From Candidatus Magasanikbacteria bacterium CG_4_10_14_0_2_um_filter_33_14 (GTDB lineage: Bacteria; Patescibacteriota; Patescibacteriia; Magasanikbacterales; UBA922): DNA of 53,435 bases. The translations under genes and the position numbers were made by a program. The notes beneath the pieces are model-generated. The model saw nothing but the letters and a program-made list of their open reading frames with translations. It searched no databases and had not been told where the DNA came from. The stretch spans positions 317-53,751 of the forward strand of contig PFPL01000043.1 of NCBI GenBank assembly GCA_002793035.1, read 5' to 3'. This document shows positions 32,536 to 39,868 of the stretch, piece by piece (position 1 is the stretch's first letter; each line of letters begins with the position of its first letter).

Positions 32536-33264
32536 ATGTCAGGTCATTCTAAGTGGCACAATATTCAAGGGAAAAAAGGTAAAGCTGACAAAGCTCGTAG
32601 TAATTTGTTTACCAAGCTTGCTAAGACTATTACGGTAGCTGCGCAACTTGGTGGAGGAGATCCAGAAATGAATTTTTCTCTTCGTCTGGCAATTGACAAA
32701 GCAAAGGGTGGTAACATGCCAAAAGATAATATTGAACGTGCTATCAAGCGTGGTACAGGTGAACTAGAAGGAGGAGTACTTCAAGAAGTTATTTATGAAG
32801 GTTATGGACCTGGTGGAGTAGCTTTGCTTATCAAGACTGTTACTGACAATATCAATCGTACCATTTCGGAACTCAAAGGAACTTTCAACAAATTCAATGC
32901 TTCTCTTGGTGCCAAGGGTTCTGTGCAGTGGCAATTTGAAAATGTAACTGTAGTACGTATTACAGCAGAAGAAAAAGCTAAAATTAAAAATTGGGAAGAA
33001 TCTCAGCTTGAATTGATGGACGCAGGAGTCAATGATATTGTCGAAAGTGAGGAAGGTGTAGAGCTCATTGGTGCTATGGAAAAATTTCAATCCATTATGG
33101 AAGTTGTAGAAAAATTAGGATGTGAAGTAGAAACTTCTGGCCTTGAATGGTTGGCCAAAGAAACTATTGAACTTCCTGCTGATAAGTCTGAATCATTAGA
33201 AAAACTTGTGGAGGCTTTGCAAGATCTAGATGATATTGAGGATGTATATACAAATGAATTTTAG
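32536..33264 (+). CDS. yebC: YebC/PmpR-family protein
   Basis: 242 residues from the ATG at 32536, which gives the invariant N-terminus MSGHSKWHNIQGKKGKADK; an earlier in-frame start would add 20 unsupported residues. RGTGELEGGVLQEVIYEGYG, GGVALLIKTVTDNINRT and SVQWQFE are conserved family blocks. YebC proteins act as DNA-binding regulators or, for some members, as ribosome-associated factors that help translate proline stretches. The latter is of interest here because the window encodes a protein with more than 20 consecutive prolines. It is followed by ruvC, a common pairing in bacteria. Confidence 0.93.
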   Translation: MSGHSKWHNIQGKKGKADKARSNLFTKLAKTITVAAQLGGGDPEMNFSLRLAIDKAKGGNMPKDNIERAIKRGTGELEGGVLQEVIYEGYGPGGVALLIKTVTDNINRTISELKGTFNKFNASLGAKGSVQWQFENVTVVRITAEEKAKIKNWEESQLELMDAGVNDIVESEEGVELIGAMEKFQSIMEVVEKLGCEVETSGLEWLAKETIELPADKSESLEKLVEALQDLDDIEDVYTNEF

Positions 33265-33315
33265 AATTTTCAATTTTTAATTTTAAAACAATTTTAAATT
33301 TCTAAATTATCCCAT

Positions 33316-33816
33316 ATGCCAACTAAAAAACCAGAACGAATCCTAGGGATAGATCCTGGCTTTGGGCGTATTGGTTGGGGAGTGATTGAACATCGAAAAG
33401 GTAAGTGGGTTGGTGTGGCGTATGGTTGTATTGAAACGAACAAAAAAGCTGACTTTGTAGATAGACTTTTGGAATTGAGTATAGACTTGACTAATATAAT
33501 AAAAAAATATAAACCAGAGTACAGTGCTGTGGAAGAATTGTTTTTTTATAAAAATGTTACAACTGGGATAAAAGTTGGACAAGCCCGAGGAGTTATTTTA
33601 CTTACTCTCAAACAGCAAAAAGTCATAGTTTACGAGTATACTCCTTTACAAATCAAACAAAGTATTACAGGTTACGGACGGGCAGAAAAAGGTCAACTTC
33701 AGCGTATGGTCAAGATGATGCTTGGTGTGAAGAAACCAATCACCCCAGATGATGCGGCAGATGCTTTGGCTGTAGCACTTACTTGTAGTACTGGACTACG
33801 GATGTTGAGGATGTAA
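33316..33816 (+). CDS. ruvC: Holliday junction endonuclease RuvC
   Basis: 166 residues. RuvC is the dimeric resolvase that cuts four-way junctions symmetrically. The catalytic acids are visible: ILGIDPGFGRIGWG gives the first Asp, AVEELFFYKN the Glu, and TPDDAADALAVALT the C-terminal Asp residues of the RNase H-like fold. VGQARGVIL and QIKQSITGYGRAEKGQLQ are conserved as well. It follows yebC by 52 bases and probably shares its transcript. A terminator lies just downstream. Confidence 0.96.
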   Translation: MPTKKPERILGIDPGFGRIGWGVIEHRKGKWVGVAYGCIETNKKADFVDRLLELSIDLTNIIKKYKPEYSAVEELFFYKNVTTGIKVGQARGVILLTLKQQKVIVYEYTPLQIKQSITGYGRAEKGQLQRMVKMMLGVKKPITPDDAADALAVALTCSTGLRMLRM

Positions 33817-33830
33817 TTTTAAGGAAAACA

Positions 33831-33863
33831 AAAAACACTAGTTTAATCGAGACTGGTGTTTTT
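33831..33863. terminator. Bidirectional terminator (ruvC / RDD gene)
   Basis: AAAACAC-AGT pairs with ACT-GTGTTTT around one mismatch, with T/A runs on both sides. Confidence 0.75.
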
Positions 33864-33877
33864 AGTTTGTAAAAAAT

Positions 33878-34315
33878 TTATTTATTTTTTATTACAAATG
33901 TTTTGGCAATCATATCATGCCAAGTTCTTTTTTTGGGGTGAAAGCCAATCCAGAAAAAACCCAGTAAAAAAGGTATCGCACTTATTATGAGAGAAAAAAA
34001 TCTGATTACTGCTTGAGAAACATTTATATTCAGTCCTTTTTCATCAATTATTTTTAATCCAAGAATAATTTTACCTGGAGTGGCAGATTTCCAAATCCAG
34101 AATCCTATAAAATAAGTTATAGGGACAACGACTTTCCAGCCCGTATATGCGAAGGCTAATTCAAAAGGTCCAATACTACTGGCACCAAATAAAAGACCTA
34201 AAATAGACAAAGCTATAAAATCTATAAACAAAGCCAAAACTCTGATCCAAAAACCAGCATAGTGTCTTTCTTCTTTTGTTTTGTTTGATATTTTTTGTTG
34301 AGGTTTATTTTCCAT
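33878..34315 (-). CDS. RDD-family membrane protein
   Basis: 145 residues with three to four membrane segments. YAGFWIRVLALFIDFIAL carries the Arg-Asp pattern that names the family, and WKSATPGKIILGLKIIDEKG is the second conserved block. RDD proteins are small integral membrane proteins, some linked to ion transport or osmotic response. Convergent with ruvC and divergent from the GAPDH gene. No partner gene indicates a substrate. Confidence 0.85.
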   Translation of the reverse strand: MENKPQQKISNKTKEERHYAGFWIRVLALFIDFIALSILGLLFGASSIGPFELAFAYTGWKVVVPITYFIGFWIWKSATPGKIILGLKIIDEKGLNINVSQAVIRFFSLIISAIPFLLGFFWIGFHPKKRTWHDMIAKTFVIKNK

Positions 34316-34446
34316 ATTGTTTTTTATATTTATTATATTAAGACTATTTTATCATTATTTGTCTCTATTTTACAATGGGTTGCTAGTTTTTGTCTTATAA
34401 ATGTGATAAAATATATATGTTATAAATTTATATAATTTAAAAAAAT

Positions 34447-35457
34447 ATGGCTCAAAAAATAAGAATCGCTATCAATGGTTTTGGACGTATTGGACGTCAT
34501 GCTTTCAAGGTCGCCCAAGCAAAAAGAAATGTCGAAGTTGTCGCTATCAATGATTTAACAGATACCAAAACTTTGGCTCATTTGCTCAAATATGATACTG
34601 CATATCCAGATAGTAAATTAAAAATTGGTTTTGACGAAAAAAATATTATTATTAATGGTAAAAAAGTTCCAAGTTTTTCTGAGCGTGATCCAAAGATGTT
34701 GCCTTGGAAAAAGTTAAAAGTAGACGTGGTAATTGAGTCTACTGGAGTTTTTCGTACTTCAGAATTGGCTGGGTTACATCTTCAAGCTGGCGCCAAAAAG
34801 GTAGTACTTTCAGCTCCTGGCAAAGGTGATGATATTCATACTTATGTACGTGGTGTTAATTGTGGTACCTATAAAGATAAAAAAGAAAAAATTATTGACA
34901 ATGCTTCTTGTACAACCAACTGTACTGCCCCTATAATGAGAGTATTAGAAAATGAATTTGGAATTGAAAAAGCAATGCTTACTACAGTACATTCTTATAC
35001 TGCTGACCAAAATATTCAAGATGGTCCACACAAAGATTTGCGTCGTGCGAGAGCCGCTGCCCAAAATATTGTTCCTACTTCTACCGGAGCTGCTATTGCC
35101 ACTACTAGAGTAGTGCCAGAACTTGAAAATAAATTCGATGGTATGGCTTTGCGTGTACCTACAATTACAGGTTCACTTACTGATTTTACAATAGTTCTAA
35201 AAAAAGATGTAACTGTAGAACAAATTAATAAAGCTTTTATAAAGGCAAGTAAAACTTATCTCAAAGGAATTTTGATGACGACTACTGAAGAAATAGTTTC
35301 TTCAGATATTATTGGTAATTCTTATTCTTCTATTGCTGACCTTAGCCTTACCAAAGTAGTTGGAGGCAATCTTGTTAAAGTCGTTTCTTGGTATGACAAT
35401 GAATGGGGTTATGCTAATAGATTGGTGGAGATGGTTGAGATTGTAGGTAAGAACTAA
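34447..35457 (+). CDS. gap: Glyceraldehyde-3-phosphate dehydrogenase, type I
   Basis: 336 residues. The enzyme oxidises glyceraldehyde-3-phosphate to 1,3-bisphosphoglycerate with NAD(P) in glycolysis. INGFGRIGRHAFK is the dinucleotide-binding loop. The catalytic Cys155 is in ASCTTNCTAP, and HSYTADQNIQDG contains the catalytic His. WYDNEWGYANRLVEM is the conserved C-terminus. It precedes phosphoglycerate kinase, the next pathway step. The ATG follows an AT-rich stretch with no Shine-Dalgarno sequence. Confidence 0.97.
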   Translation: MAQKIRIAINGFGRIGRHAFKVAQAKRNVEVVAINDLTDTKTLAHLLKYDTAYPDSKLKIGFDEKNIIINGKKVPSFSERDPKMLPWKKLKVDVVIESTGVFRTSELAGLHLQAGAKKVVLSAPGKGDDIHTYVRGVNCGTYKDKKEKIIDNASCTTNCTAPIMRVLENEFGIEKAMLTTVHSYTADQNIQDGPHKDLRRARAAAQNIVPTSTGAAIATTRVVPELENKFDGMALRVPTITGSLTDFTIVLKKDVTVEQINKAFIKASKTYLKGILMTTTEEIVSSDIIGNSYSSIADLSLTKVVGGNLVKVVSWYDNEWGYANRLVEMVEIVGKN

Positions 35458-35469
35458 TTTAGAAATTTT

Positions 35470-35488
35470 ATCCCGATTTAATCGGGAT
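35470..35488. repeat. Perfect palindrome between gap and pgk
   Basis: ATCCCGATT-T-AATCGGGAT, 13 bases after the gap stop. It may be a weak processing or termination hairpin; no T run follows. The TCCCGAT/ATCGGGA arms recur elsewhere in the window (42143-42159 and around the tRNA at 39669-39765). Confidence 0.5.
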
Positions 35489-35596
35489 TAAAACAATTCA
35501 AAAATTTTGAAATTTAAAAAACTTTTTTTTAAAAATTTAAAATTAAAACATTAAAAATTGTTTTAAAATTTAAAATTACTAAATTTAAAATTTTTT

Positions 35597-36793
35597 ATGA
35601 AGACTATCAATAAACTAAAAAACCTTGCAAACAAAATTGTCCTTCTTCGTGTCGATTACAATGTTCCTCTTAAGAAAGGTGAGATTTTGGATGATGAAAA
35701 AATTGTGAAGTCTCTACCGACTATTCGTGCTTTACAAGCCAAGAAAGCCAAAATTCTTATTGTCACGCATATTGGACGTCCGGATGGTAAAATTGTTTCA
35801 GATTTAAAAGTAGATCCTGTTGCTTTGCGTCTTGGAAAATTATTGAAACAAAGAATCGTAAAATTAGATAGCAAAAATTGGGCCAAAAAATCTGGTGATA
35901 AAATGCGTTTAGATATGTTGATGACAATTGACAAGATGCGTCCAGGTGAAGTGGCTATGCTAGAAAATATCAGATTCTCCAAAGATGAAGAAGGAAATAA
36001 AGGAACTTTGGCACAAGAATTGGCTAATCTAGCGGATATTTTTGTGCTAGATGGTTTTGCTGTATCTCACAGAGCTGATGCCTCTGTAGTTGGTGTGGCT
36101 AAATATTTACCTGCGTTTGCTGGTTTACTTATGGAAAGTGAAGTAAAAGCTTTGTCAAAAGTTTTGAAAAGTCCAAAGAAACCTTTTGTTGCTATCATTG
36201 GTGGTGTGAAAGCCGAAACAAAAATTCCTGTTATCAAAAATTTATTGAAAAAAAGTAATTACATTCTTATCGGTGGAGGAATAGTGAATACTTATCTTTA
36301 TGCTAAGGGTTTCAAAATTGGTAATTCTGTTGTAGACAAAAAATACGCCAAAGAAATTTTGCAATATTGTAAAAGTAAAAAAGTTATCAAACCACTTGAT
36401 GTTGTAGTGGGAGATATCAAAGGTAAAAAATATTGGGTGAAAGATTTAGACAAAAATTTCAAAATTACTGATAAAAATTTGGCAATTTATGATATTGGTC
36501 CTAAGACTATTCATGAATATGCTAAGTATATCAAGAAAGCCAAGACAATTGTCTGGAACGGAGCAATGGGTTATTTCGAACAACATCCTTATGAAAATGC
36601 GACTTATAGTATCGCTCGTCTGGTCGCTACAAGATCAAAAGGTAAAGCTTTTGGTGTAGTTGGTGGTGGGGAAACATTGCTTAGTCTCGAAGTCGTGAAG
36701 ATGACTGAATATGTAGATCATGTTTCTACTGGTGGTGGTGCGATGTTAGAATTTTTGTCAGGGAAACAATTGCCAGGAGTTAAAATACTTTAG
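35597..36793 (+). CDS. pgk: Phosphoglycerate kinase
   Basis: 398 residues. It transfers the acyl phosphate of 1,3-bisphosphoglycerate to ADP, giving ATP. VLLRVDYNVPLK is the N-terminal substrate block. THIGRPDG, MLENIRFSKDEEGN, FVAIIGGVKAETKIPVI and GVVGGGETLLSLEV near the C-terminus are the other conserved regions. FVLDGFAVSHRADASVVGVA contains the hinge-region His/Arg. It follows gap by 139 AT-rich bases, so the two glycolytic genes are probably cotranscribed or adjacent units. Confidence 0.97.
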   Translation: MKTINKLKNLANKIVLLRVDYNVPLKKGEILDDEKIVKSLPTIRALQAKKAKILIVTHIGRPDGKIVSDLKVDPVALRLGKLLKQRIVKLDSKNWAKKSGDKMRLDMLMTIDKMRPGEVAMLENIRFSKDEEGNKGTLAQELANLADIFVLDGFAVSHRADASVVGVAKYLPAFAGLLMESEVKALSKVLKSPKKPFVAIIGGVKAETKIPVIKNLLKKSNYILIGGGIVNTYLYAKGFKIGNSVVDKKYAKEILQYCKSKKVIKPLDVVVGDIKGKKYWVKDLDKNFKITDKNLAIYDIGPKTIHEYAKYIKKAKTIVWNGAMGYFEQHPYENATYSIARLVATRSKGKAFGVVGGGETLLSLEVVKMTEYVDHVSTGGGAMLEFLSGKQLPGVKIL

Positions 36794-36839
36794 TGGAATG
36801 AGGAAAGGGGAATGTGGAATGTAATGTGATTAAATTTTT

Positions 36840-37100
36840 ATGAAAAAAATAAAATGTTTACGTAAAAAAATAGATTGCGTTGACAAAAAGATTTTGAAAT
36901 TATTGTCCAAGCGTTTTGTTTTGACTGACAAAATTGGTAAAATAAAAAAATTAGAACAAATTGAAATAGAAGATAAAAACAGAGAAACAGAACTTGTAGA
37001 CAAATTTGTAAGTTTTTCAGAAAAATCAAACTTAGATAAAAAATTTACTTTAGATCTTCTCCAACTTATTTTGCAAGAATCTAAAAAAAGACAGAAATAA
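36840..37100 (+). CDS. Chorismate mutase, AroQ type
   Basis: 86 residues, the size of a free-standing AroQ domain. LRKKIDCVDKKILKLLSKRF, VLTDKIGKIKK and DKNRETELVDKF match the three-helix fold that converts chorismate to prephenate, with the expected Arg and Lys residues. No other aromatic amino-acid gene is visible nearby; the tryptophanyl-tRNA synthetase follows. In a streamlined genome this may be a leftover of the pathway or serve another purpose. Confidence 0.8.
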   Translation: MKKIKCLRKKIDCVDKKILKLLSKRFVLTDKIGKIKKLEQIEIEDKNRETELVDKFVSFSEKSNLDKKFTLDLLQLILQESKKRQK

Positions 37101-37151
37101 AGCCTGGTGAGCCTCGTAGGCCTTGTAAGCTTTGTAAGCCTTTTTATACCC

Positions 37152-37179
37152 TTGCAATATTCTCTCTTTCTGTTAAAGT
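37152..37179 (+). promoter_or_regulatory. Possible trpS promoter
   Basis: TTGCAA (37152-37157), 16-base spacer, TAAAGT (37174-37179), about 27 bases before the ATG. Confidence 0.45.
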
Positions 37180-37205
37180 ATAGTTATATTTAAGTAAAAA
37201 ATTTT

Positions 37206-38192
37206 ATGTCAAAAAAGAAAATCGTCTTTTCCGCTATTCAACCAACCGGCAACTTGCACATCGGCAATTATCTTGGCGCTGTCAGAAATTGGGTAGAATT
37301 ACAGAAAAATGAAGACTATGAGTGTATTTTTTGTATAGCAGATTATCATGCTATGACTGGCGACAAAACAGCTCAAGACAGACGCGATCAGATTATTTTG
37401 ATGGCGGCTGAGCTTTTGGCACTAGGTATTGATCCTAAGAAATCGACTTTTTTTGTCCAATCTCATGTGCCAGAACATACTGAGCTTGCTTGGATTTTTA
37501 ATACCATTACTCCTCTTGCTGAATTGGAAAGAATGACTCAATTTAAAGATAAATCCAAAAAACAAGCTAAAAATATAAATACAGGTTTACTTACTTATCC
37601 TATTTTGCAGGCTGCTGATATTTTGATGTATAAAGGAAATTTTGTTCCTGTAGGGCAAGATCAAATACAACATGTTGAACTAACTCGTGATACTGCTCGA
37701 TGGTTTAATAATCGTTATGGGGAATATTTTCCAGAAACAGAGGCCTTGCTTACAGAAACTCCCAAAATAATGAGTTTACTGGAACCGACTAGAAAAATGA
37801 GTAAGAGTTATGGACTAAGTCATGTGTTAGAGCTTGCTGACGAACCAGAAGTGATTTTGGCAAAACTCAAAAAAGCTGTGACAGCTAGTGAACCTGGTGA
37901 AAAATCTCCAGGCGTAGAAAACTTGTTATTGCTACTAAAAAACTTCGCAGATGAGACTGTGTATAACAACTTTGTGGAAGCTGAAAAAAATGGTACTATT
38001 AAATATGGAGAGTTGAAGGAAACCTTGGCGCAGGCTATAGGAGACTATTTTGCAGATTTTCGCGAAAATAGGACACAGTACCTAGAAGATAGAAGTTTCT
38101 TGGCTACAGTGCTCTCAGAGGGTGAAATAAAGGCCAGTAAGATTGCCAAGGCTTCTATGAAAGAAGTAAGACATCTCATTGGAATTAGATAA
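37206..38192 (+). CDS. trpS: Tryptophanyl-tRNA synthetase
   Basis: 328 residues, standard for bacterial TrpRS. It charges tRNA-Trp. The class I signature appears as GNLHIGNYLGAV near the N-terminus, and KMSKS is at 197-201. SAIQPTGNLHIGN and FVPVGQDQIQHVELTRDTA are typical of the enzyme. It starts without a visible Shine-Dalgarno sequence. The stop is 42 bases before a small DUF378 gene that has its own strong ribosome-binding site. Confidence 0.97.
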   Translation: MSKKKIVFSAIQPTGNLHIGNYLGAVRNWVELQKNEDYECIFCIADYHAMTGDKTAQDRRDQIILMAAELLALGIDPKKSTFFVQSHVPEHTELAWIFNTITPLAELERMTQFKDKSKKQAKNINTGLLTYPILQAADILMYKGNFVPVGQDQIQHVELTRDTARWFNNRYGEYFPETEALLTETPKIMSLLEPTRKMSKSYGLSHVLELADEPEVILAKLKKAVTASEPGEKSPGVENLLLLLKNFADETVYNNFVEAEKNGTIKYGELKETLAQAIGDYFADFRENRTQYLEDRSFLATVLSEGEIKASKIAKASMKEVRHLIGIR

Positions 38193-38234
38193 AAAATTTT
38201 TATTTATCTAAATTTAGAAAGGGGGTGAAAAAAT

Positions 38235-38441
38235 ATGAAAGCATTACATATGGTGGCATTTCTACTCGTAGTAGTAGGAGCTTTGAATTGGTTACTTGTT
38301 GGTCTATTTTCTTTTGATCTAGTAGCTTATCTTTTCAACGGTGGTTTGGATTGGATAGCTACAGTAGTCTACGTATTGGTAGGTCTATCTGGACTTGTTC
38401 TTCTTTTCACTCATAAAAAAGATTGTAAAATGTGTAGTTAA
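38235..38441 (+). CDS. DUF378 small membrane protein
   Basis: 68 residues with two transmembrane helices. LHMVAFLLVVVGALNWLLVG and WIATVVYVLVGLSGLVLL match the DUF378 pattern, and the tail KKDCKMCS has two Cys. Function unknown. AAAGGGGGTG ends about eight bases before the ATG, one of the few strong Shine-Dalgarno sequences in this AT-rich part of the window, suggesting efficient translation. Confidence 0.8.
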   Translation: MKALHMVAFLLVVVGALNWLLVGLFSFDLVAYLFNGGLDWIATVVYVLVGLSGLVLLFTHKKDCKMCS

Positions 38442-38470
38442 ATTTGGTAAGTACAGTTTTTATAAAACAC

Positions 38471-38506
38471 AAAAAAGATGCTACATGCTTGTGGGCGTCT
38501 TTTTTG
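38471..38506 (+). terminator. Terminator after the DUF378 gene
   Basis: AAAAAGATGC pairs with GCGTCTTTTT (one T-G) over a 13-base loop and runs into T residues. Confidence 0.7.
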
Positions 38507-38566
38507 TTTTTAGTAGCAGATACAGCTTTTCAGCATACATAGCAGAGTCAGCAGATGTAGCTATAG

Positions 38567-38595
38567 TTGACAGAAAATTTAAGTTTATGTAATAT
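38567..38595 (+). promoter_or_regulatory. Promoter of the rhodanese gene
   Basis: TTGACA (38567-38572), 17-base spacer, TAATAT (38590-38595). Confidence 0.65.
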
Positions 38596-38648
38596 AAACA
38601 AACTTTACAATCAGTGTAATCTAATAAAAATCAGTTTAAATCAGTGTT

Positions 38649-38954
38649 ATGAAAACAATAAATACTCCAGAACTAATAGAATGGCAAAAACAAAATAAAA
38701 AGATTAGAATTATTGATGTTCGCACAGAATATGAATACAATGAGGGGGCTATAAAAAATTCGGAGCTTATTCCTCTTGATGTTTTAGATAGAGTTTTTGC
38801 TGAAAAATTGACTGACAAAGATGAAATTATTGTATGTGTTTGTCGCAGTGGTGGCAGGAGTAGCATGGCGGTGGATTTTTTGAACAATCAAGGTTATAGT
38901 AATGTTTATAATCTTATCGGTGGTTATACTATGTATAAATTATTTGCTGTATAA
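38649..38954 (+). CDS. Rhodanese-domain protein
   Basis: 101 residues, a single rhodanese domain. IIDVRTEYEYNEGAIKNSELIPL is the family's DVR block, and the active-site loop CRSGGRS puts the catalytic Cys at residue 65. These proteins carry a persulfide sulfur and pass it to acceptors. It lies 61 bases before a flavodoxin gene on the same transcript, so the two may serve sulfur and electron transfer together, although no partner enzyme is visible. Confidence 0.9.
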   Translation: MKTINTPELIEWQKQNKKIRIIDVRTEYEYNEGAIKNSELIPLDVLDRVFAEKLTDKDEIIVCVCRSGGRSSMAVDFLNNQGYSNVYNLIGGYTMYKLFAV

Positions 38955-39015
38955 TACATTGTATATTTTAATTGTATATTTTAGTAGTATTTTTTGTTTA
39001 TTATTTTTAGTGTAT

Positions 39016-39459
39016 ATGAAAATTTCCATTGCTTTTGCTACTTTATCAGGAAACACTGAGAAGATCGCATATGAATTAGAAAAATTTTTGTTGAATAAAT
39101 CTTATGATGTAGATTTGTTGAATTTAGAAAACACTAAAGTAGATGAGTTGAAAAAATATGATTTGGTTTTTTTAGGTTGTTCTACTTATGGTGATGGAGA
39201 CTTGAATCTTATAATGGATATTTTTTTATCTGAAGCTGAACAGATTTGTCATCTGTGTGAGTCTACAAAATTTGCAATATTTTCCTTGGGTGATAGTATT
39301 TATCCTAATTTTGCTATTGCAGGAGAGATTGTAGAAGATAAAATTATAAATATGGGAGGAGAAGTAATTCACCCTTATATTAAAATAGATGGATACCCTT
39401 CTTCTGAAGTTTTCGAAGAAATCAAAAAGTGGACTTTGGAAGTTTTAAAATTTTTTTAG
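39016..39459 (+). CDS. Flavodoxin
   Basis: 147 residues from the ATG at 39016. The longer ORF from 38902 overlaps the rhodanese gene and adds a spurious hydrophobic stretch. The FMN phosphate loop TLSGNTE is at 9-15. The isoalloxazine loops are CSTYGDGDL and SLGDSIYPNF. Size and motifs fit a short-chain flavodoxin, a soluble one- or two-electron carrier. It shares the promoter of the rhodanese gene. Confidence 0.9.
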   Translation: MKISIAFATLSGNTEKIAYELEKFLLNKSYDVDLLNLENTKVDELKKYDLVFLGCSTYGDGDLNLIMDIFLSEAEQICHLCESTKFAIFSLGDSIYPNFAIAGEIVEDKIINMGGEVIHPYIKIDGYPSSEVFEEIKKWTLEVLKFF

Positions 39460-39473
39460 TGTAGATAAATGAT

Positions 39474-39502
39474 TTGACATTTTTAAATAACTGTAGTAAA
39501 GT
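39474..39502 (+). promoter_or_regulatory. Promoter of the tRNA-Asn leader
   Basis: TTGACA (39474-39479), 17-base spacer, TAAAGT (39497-39502). Transcription should start near 39509, only about three bases before the leader ORF. Confidence 0.75.
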
Positions 39503-39511
39503 ATTAAGGCT

Positions 39512-39559
39512 ATGATACAACTATTGAATAACAATAATTTGAATAATAACCGCCAATAA
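39512..39559 (+). CDS. Asn-rich leader peptide upstream of tRNA-Asn
   Basis: Fifteen codons, MIQLLNNNNLNNNRQ, then TAA. Seven of fifteen residues are Asn, encoded by both AAT and AAC, which one tRNA-Asn (GTT) reads. The message would be almost leaderless, with start codon and promoter spaced accordingly. The stop codon abuts the first strand of an antiterminator hairpin. This is the layout of leader peptides in trp-, his- and leu-type attenuators, in which ribosome stalling reports on charged tRNA. Alternative: chance coding in an AT-rich leader. Confidence 0.6.
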   Translation: MIQLLNNNNLNNNRQ

Positions 39560-39615
39560 CGGGTGTCATTTTTGTAAATCAAAAAATCACCCGCTTAAAG
39601 AAGCGGGATTTTTAT
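39560..39615 (+). promoter_or_regulatory. Transcription attenuator before tRNA-Asn
   Basis: Antiterminator: CGGGTG (39560-39565) with CACCCG (39588-39593), extended inside by ATTTTTG/CAAAAA. Terminator: CCCGCTT (39590-39596) with AAGCGGG (39601-39607), loop AAAG, then ATTTTTATT. Both need bases 39590-39593, so they exclude each other. A ribosome at the leader stop would cover CGGGTG and let the terminator form; one stalled on the Asn codons would leave it free. Confidence 0.65.
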
Positions 39616-39681
39616 TGGAAAATATTCCGAGGTAAGTTCCTGCCCAAGGTGGGCAAGCAGTGGTAGAATCCCGATCAAAGC

Positions 39682-39753
39682 TCCGAGATAGTTCAGTGGT
39701 AGAACGCAGCGCTGTTAACGCTGATGTCACAGGTTCGAATCCTGTTCTCGGAG
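39682..39753 (+). tRNA. tRNA-Asn (GTT)
   Basis: Canonical cloverleaf: acceptor TCCGAGA/TCTCGGA, D arm GTTC/GAAC, anticodon stem CAGCG/CGCTG with loop CTGTTAA (anticodon GTT), T arm ACAGG/CCTGT with loop TTCGAAT, discriminator G. CCA is not encoded. The 5' and 3' flanks pair (TCCCGAT at 39669-39675 with ATCGGGA at 39759-39765), forming a precursor stem. It is preceded by an Asn-leader attenuator and followed by a copy of its own 3' half. Confidence 0.97.
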
Positions 39754-39754
39754 C
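39712..39754 (+). repeat. 43-bp direct repeat, copy 1 (inside tRNA-Asn)
   Basis: Runs from the anticodon loop to just past the discriminator base and is identical to 39766-39808. Confidence 0.9.
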
Positions 39755-39765
39755 TTTTATCGGGA

Positions 39766-39808
39766 CTGTTAACGCTGATGTCACAGGTTCGAATCCTGTT
39801 CTCGGAGC
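39766..39808 (+). repeat. 43-bp direct repeat, copy 2 (tRNA-Asn 3' half)
   Basis: Perfect copy of the tRNA-Asn 3' half, 11 bases after the gene. Anticodon-loop-to-3'-end duplications are what tyrosine integrases leave at tRNA attachment sites, so this may be an att remnant; local tandem duplication is the alternative. The copy lacks a 5' half and cannot be a tRNA. Confidence 0.85.
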
Positions 39809-39823
39809 AAATTATACATGAAG

Positions 39824-39852
39824 AAGGACGAAGCAATTGCTTCGTCCTTTTG
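39824..39852. terminator. Terminator after the tRNA-Asn region
   Basis: A 26-base perfect palindrome (39824-39849) of AAGGACGAAGC, AATT and GCTTCGTCCTT, followed by T residues. It also ends the convergent phosphatase gene. Confidence 0.85.
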
Positions 39853-39868
39853 TACTTATACCTCCTTG

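Noticed and set aside
37206-38192. T-box riboswitch before trpS
   Set aside because: No T-box sequence, specifier loop or terminator was found in the short upstream gap.
38902-39015. Longer flavodoxin start with an N-terminal hydrophobic segment
   Set aside because: It overlaps the rhodanese gene, and flavodoxins are soluble; the ATG at 39016 gives the standard N-terminus.
39766-39808. A second tRNA-Asn gene
   Set aside because: Only the 3' half is present; acceptor 5' strand and D arm are missing.
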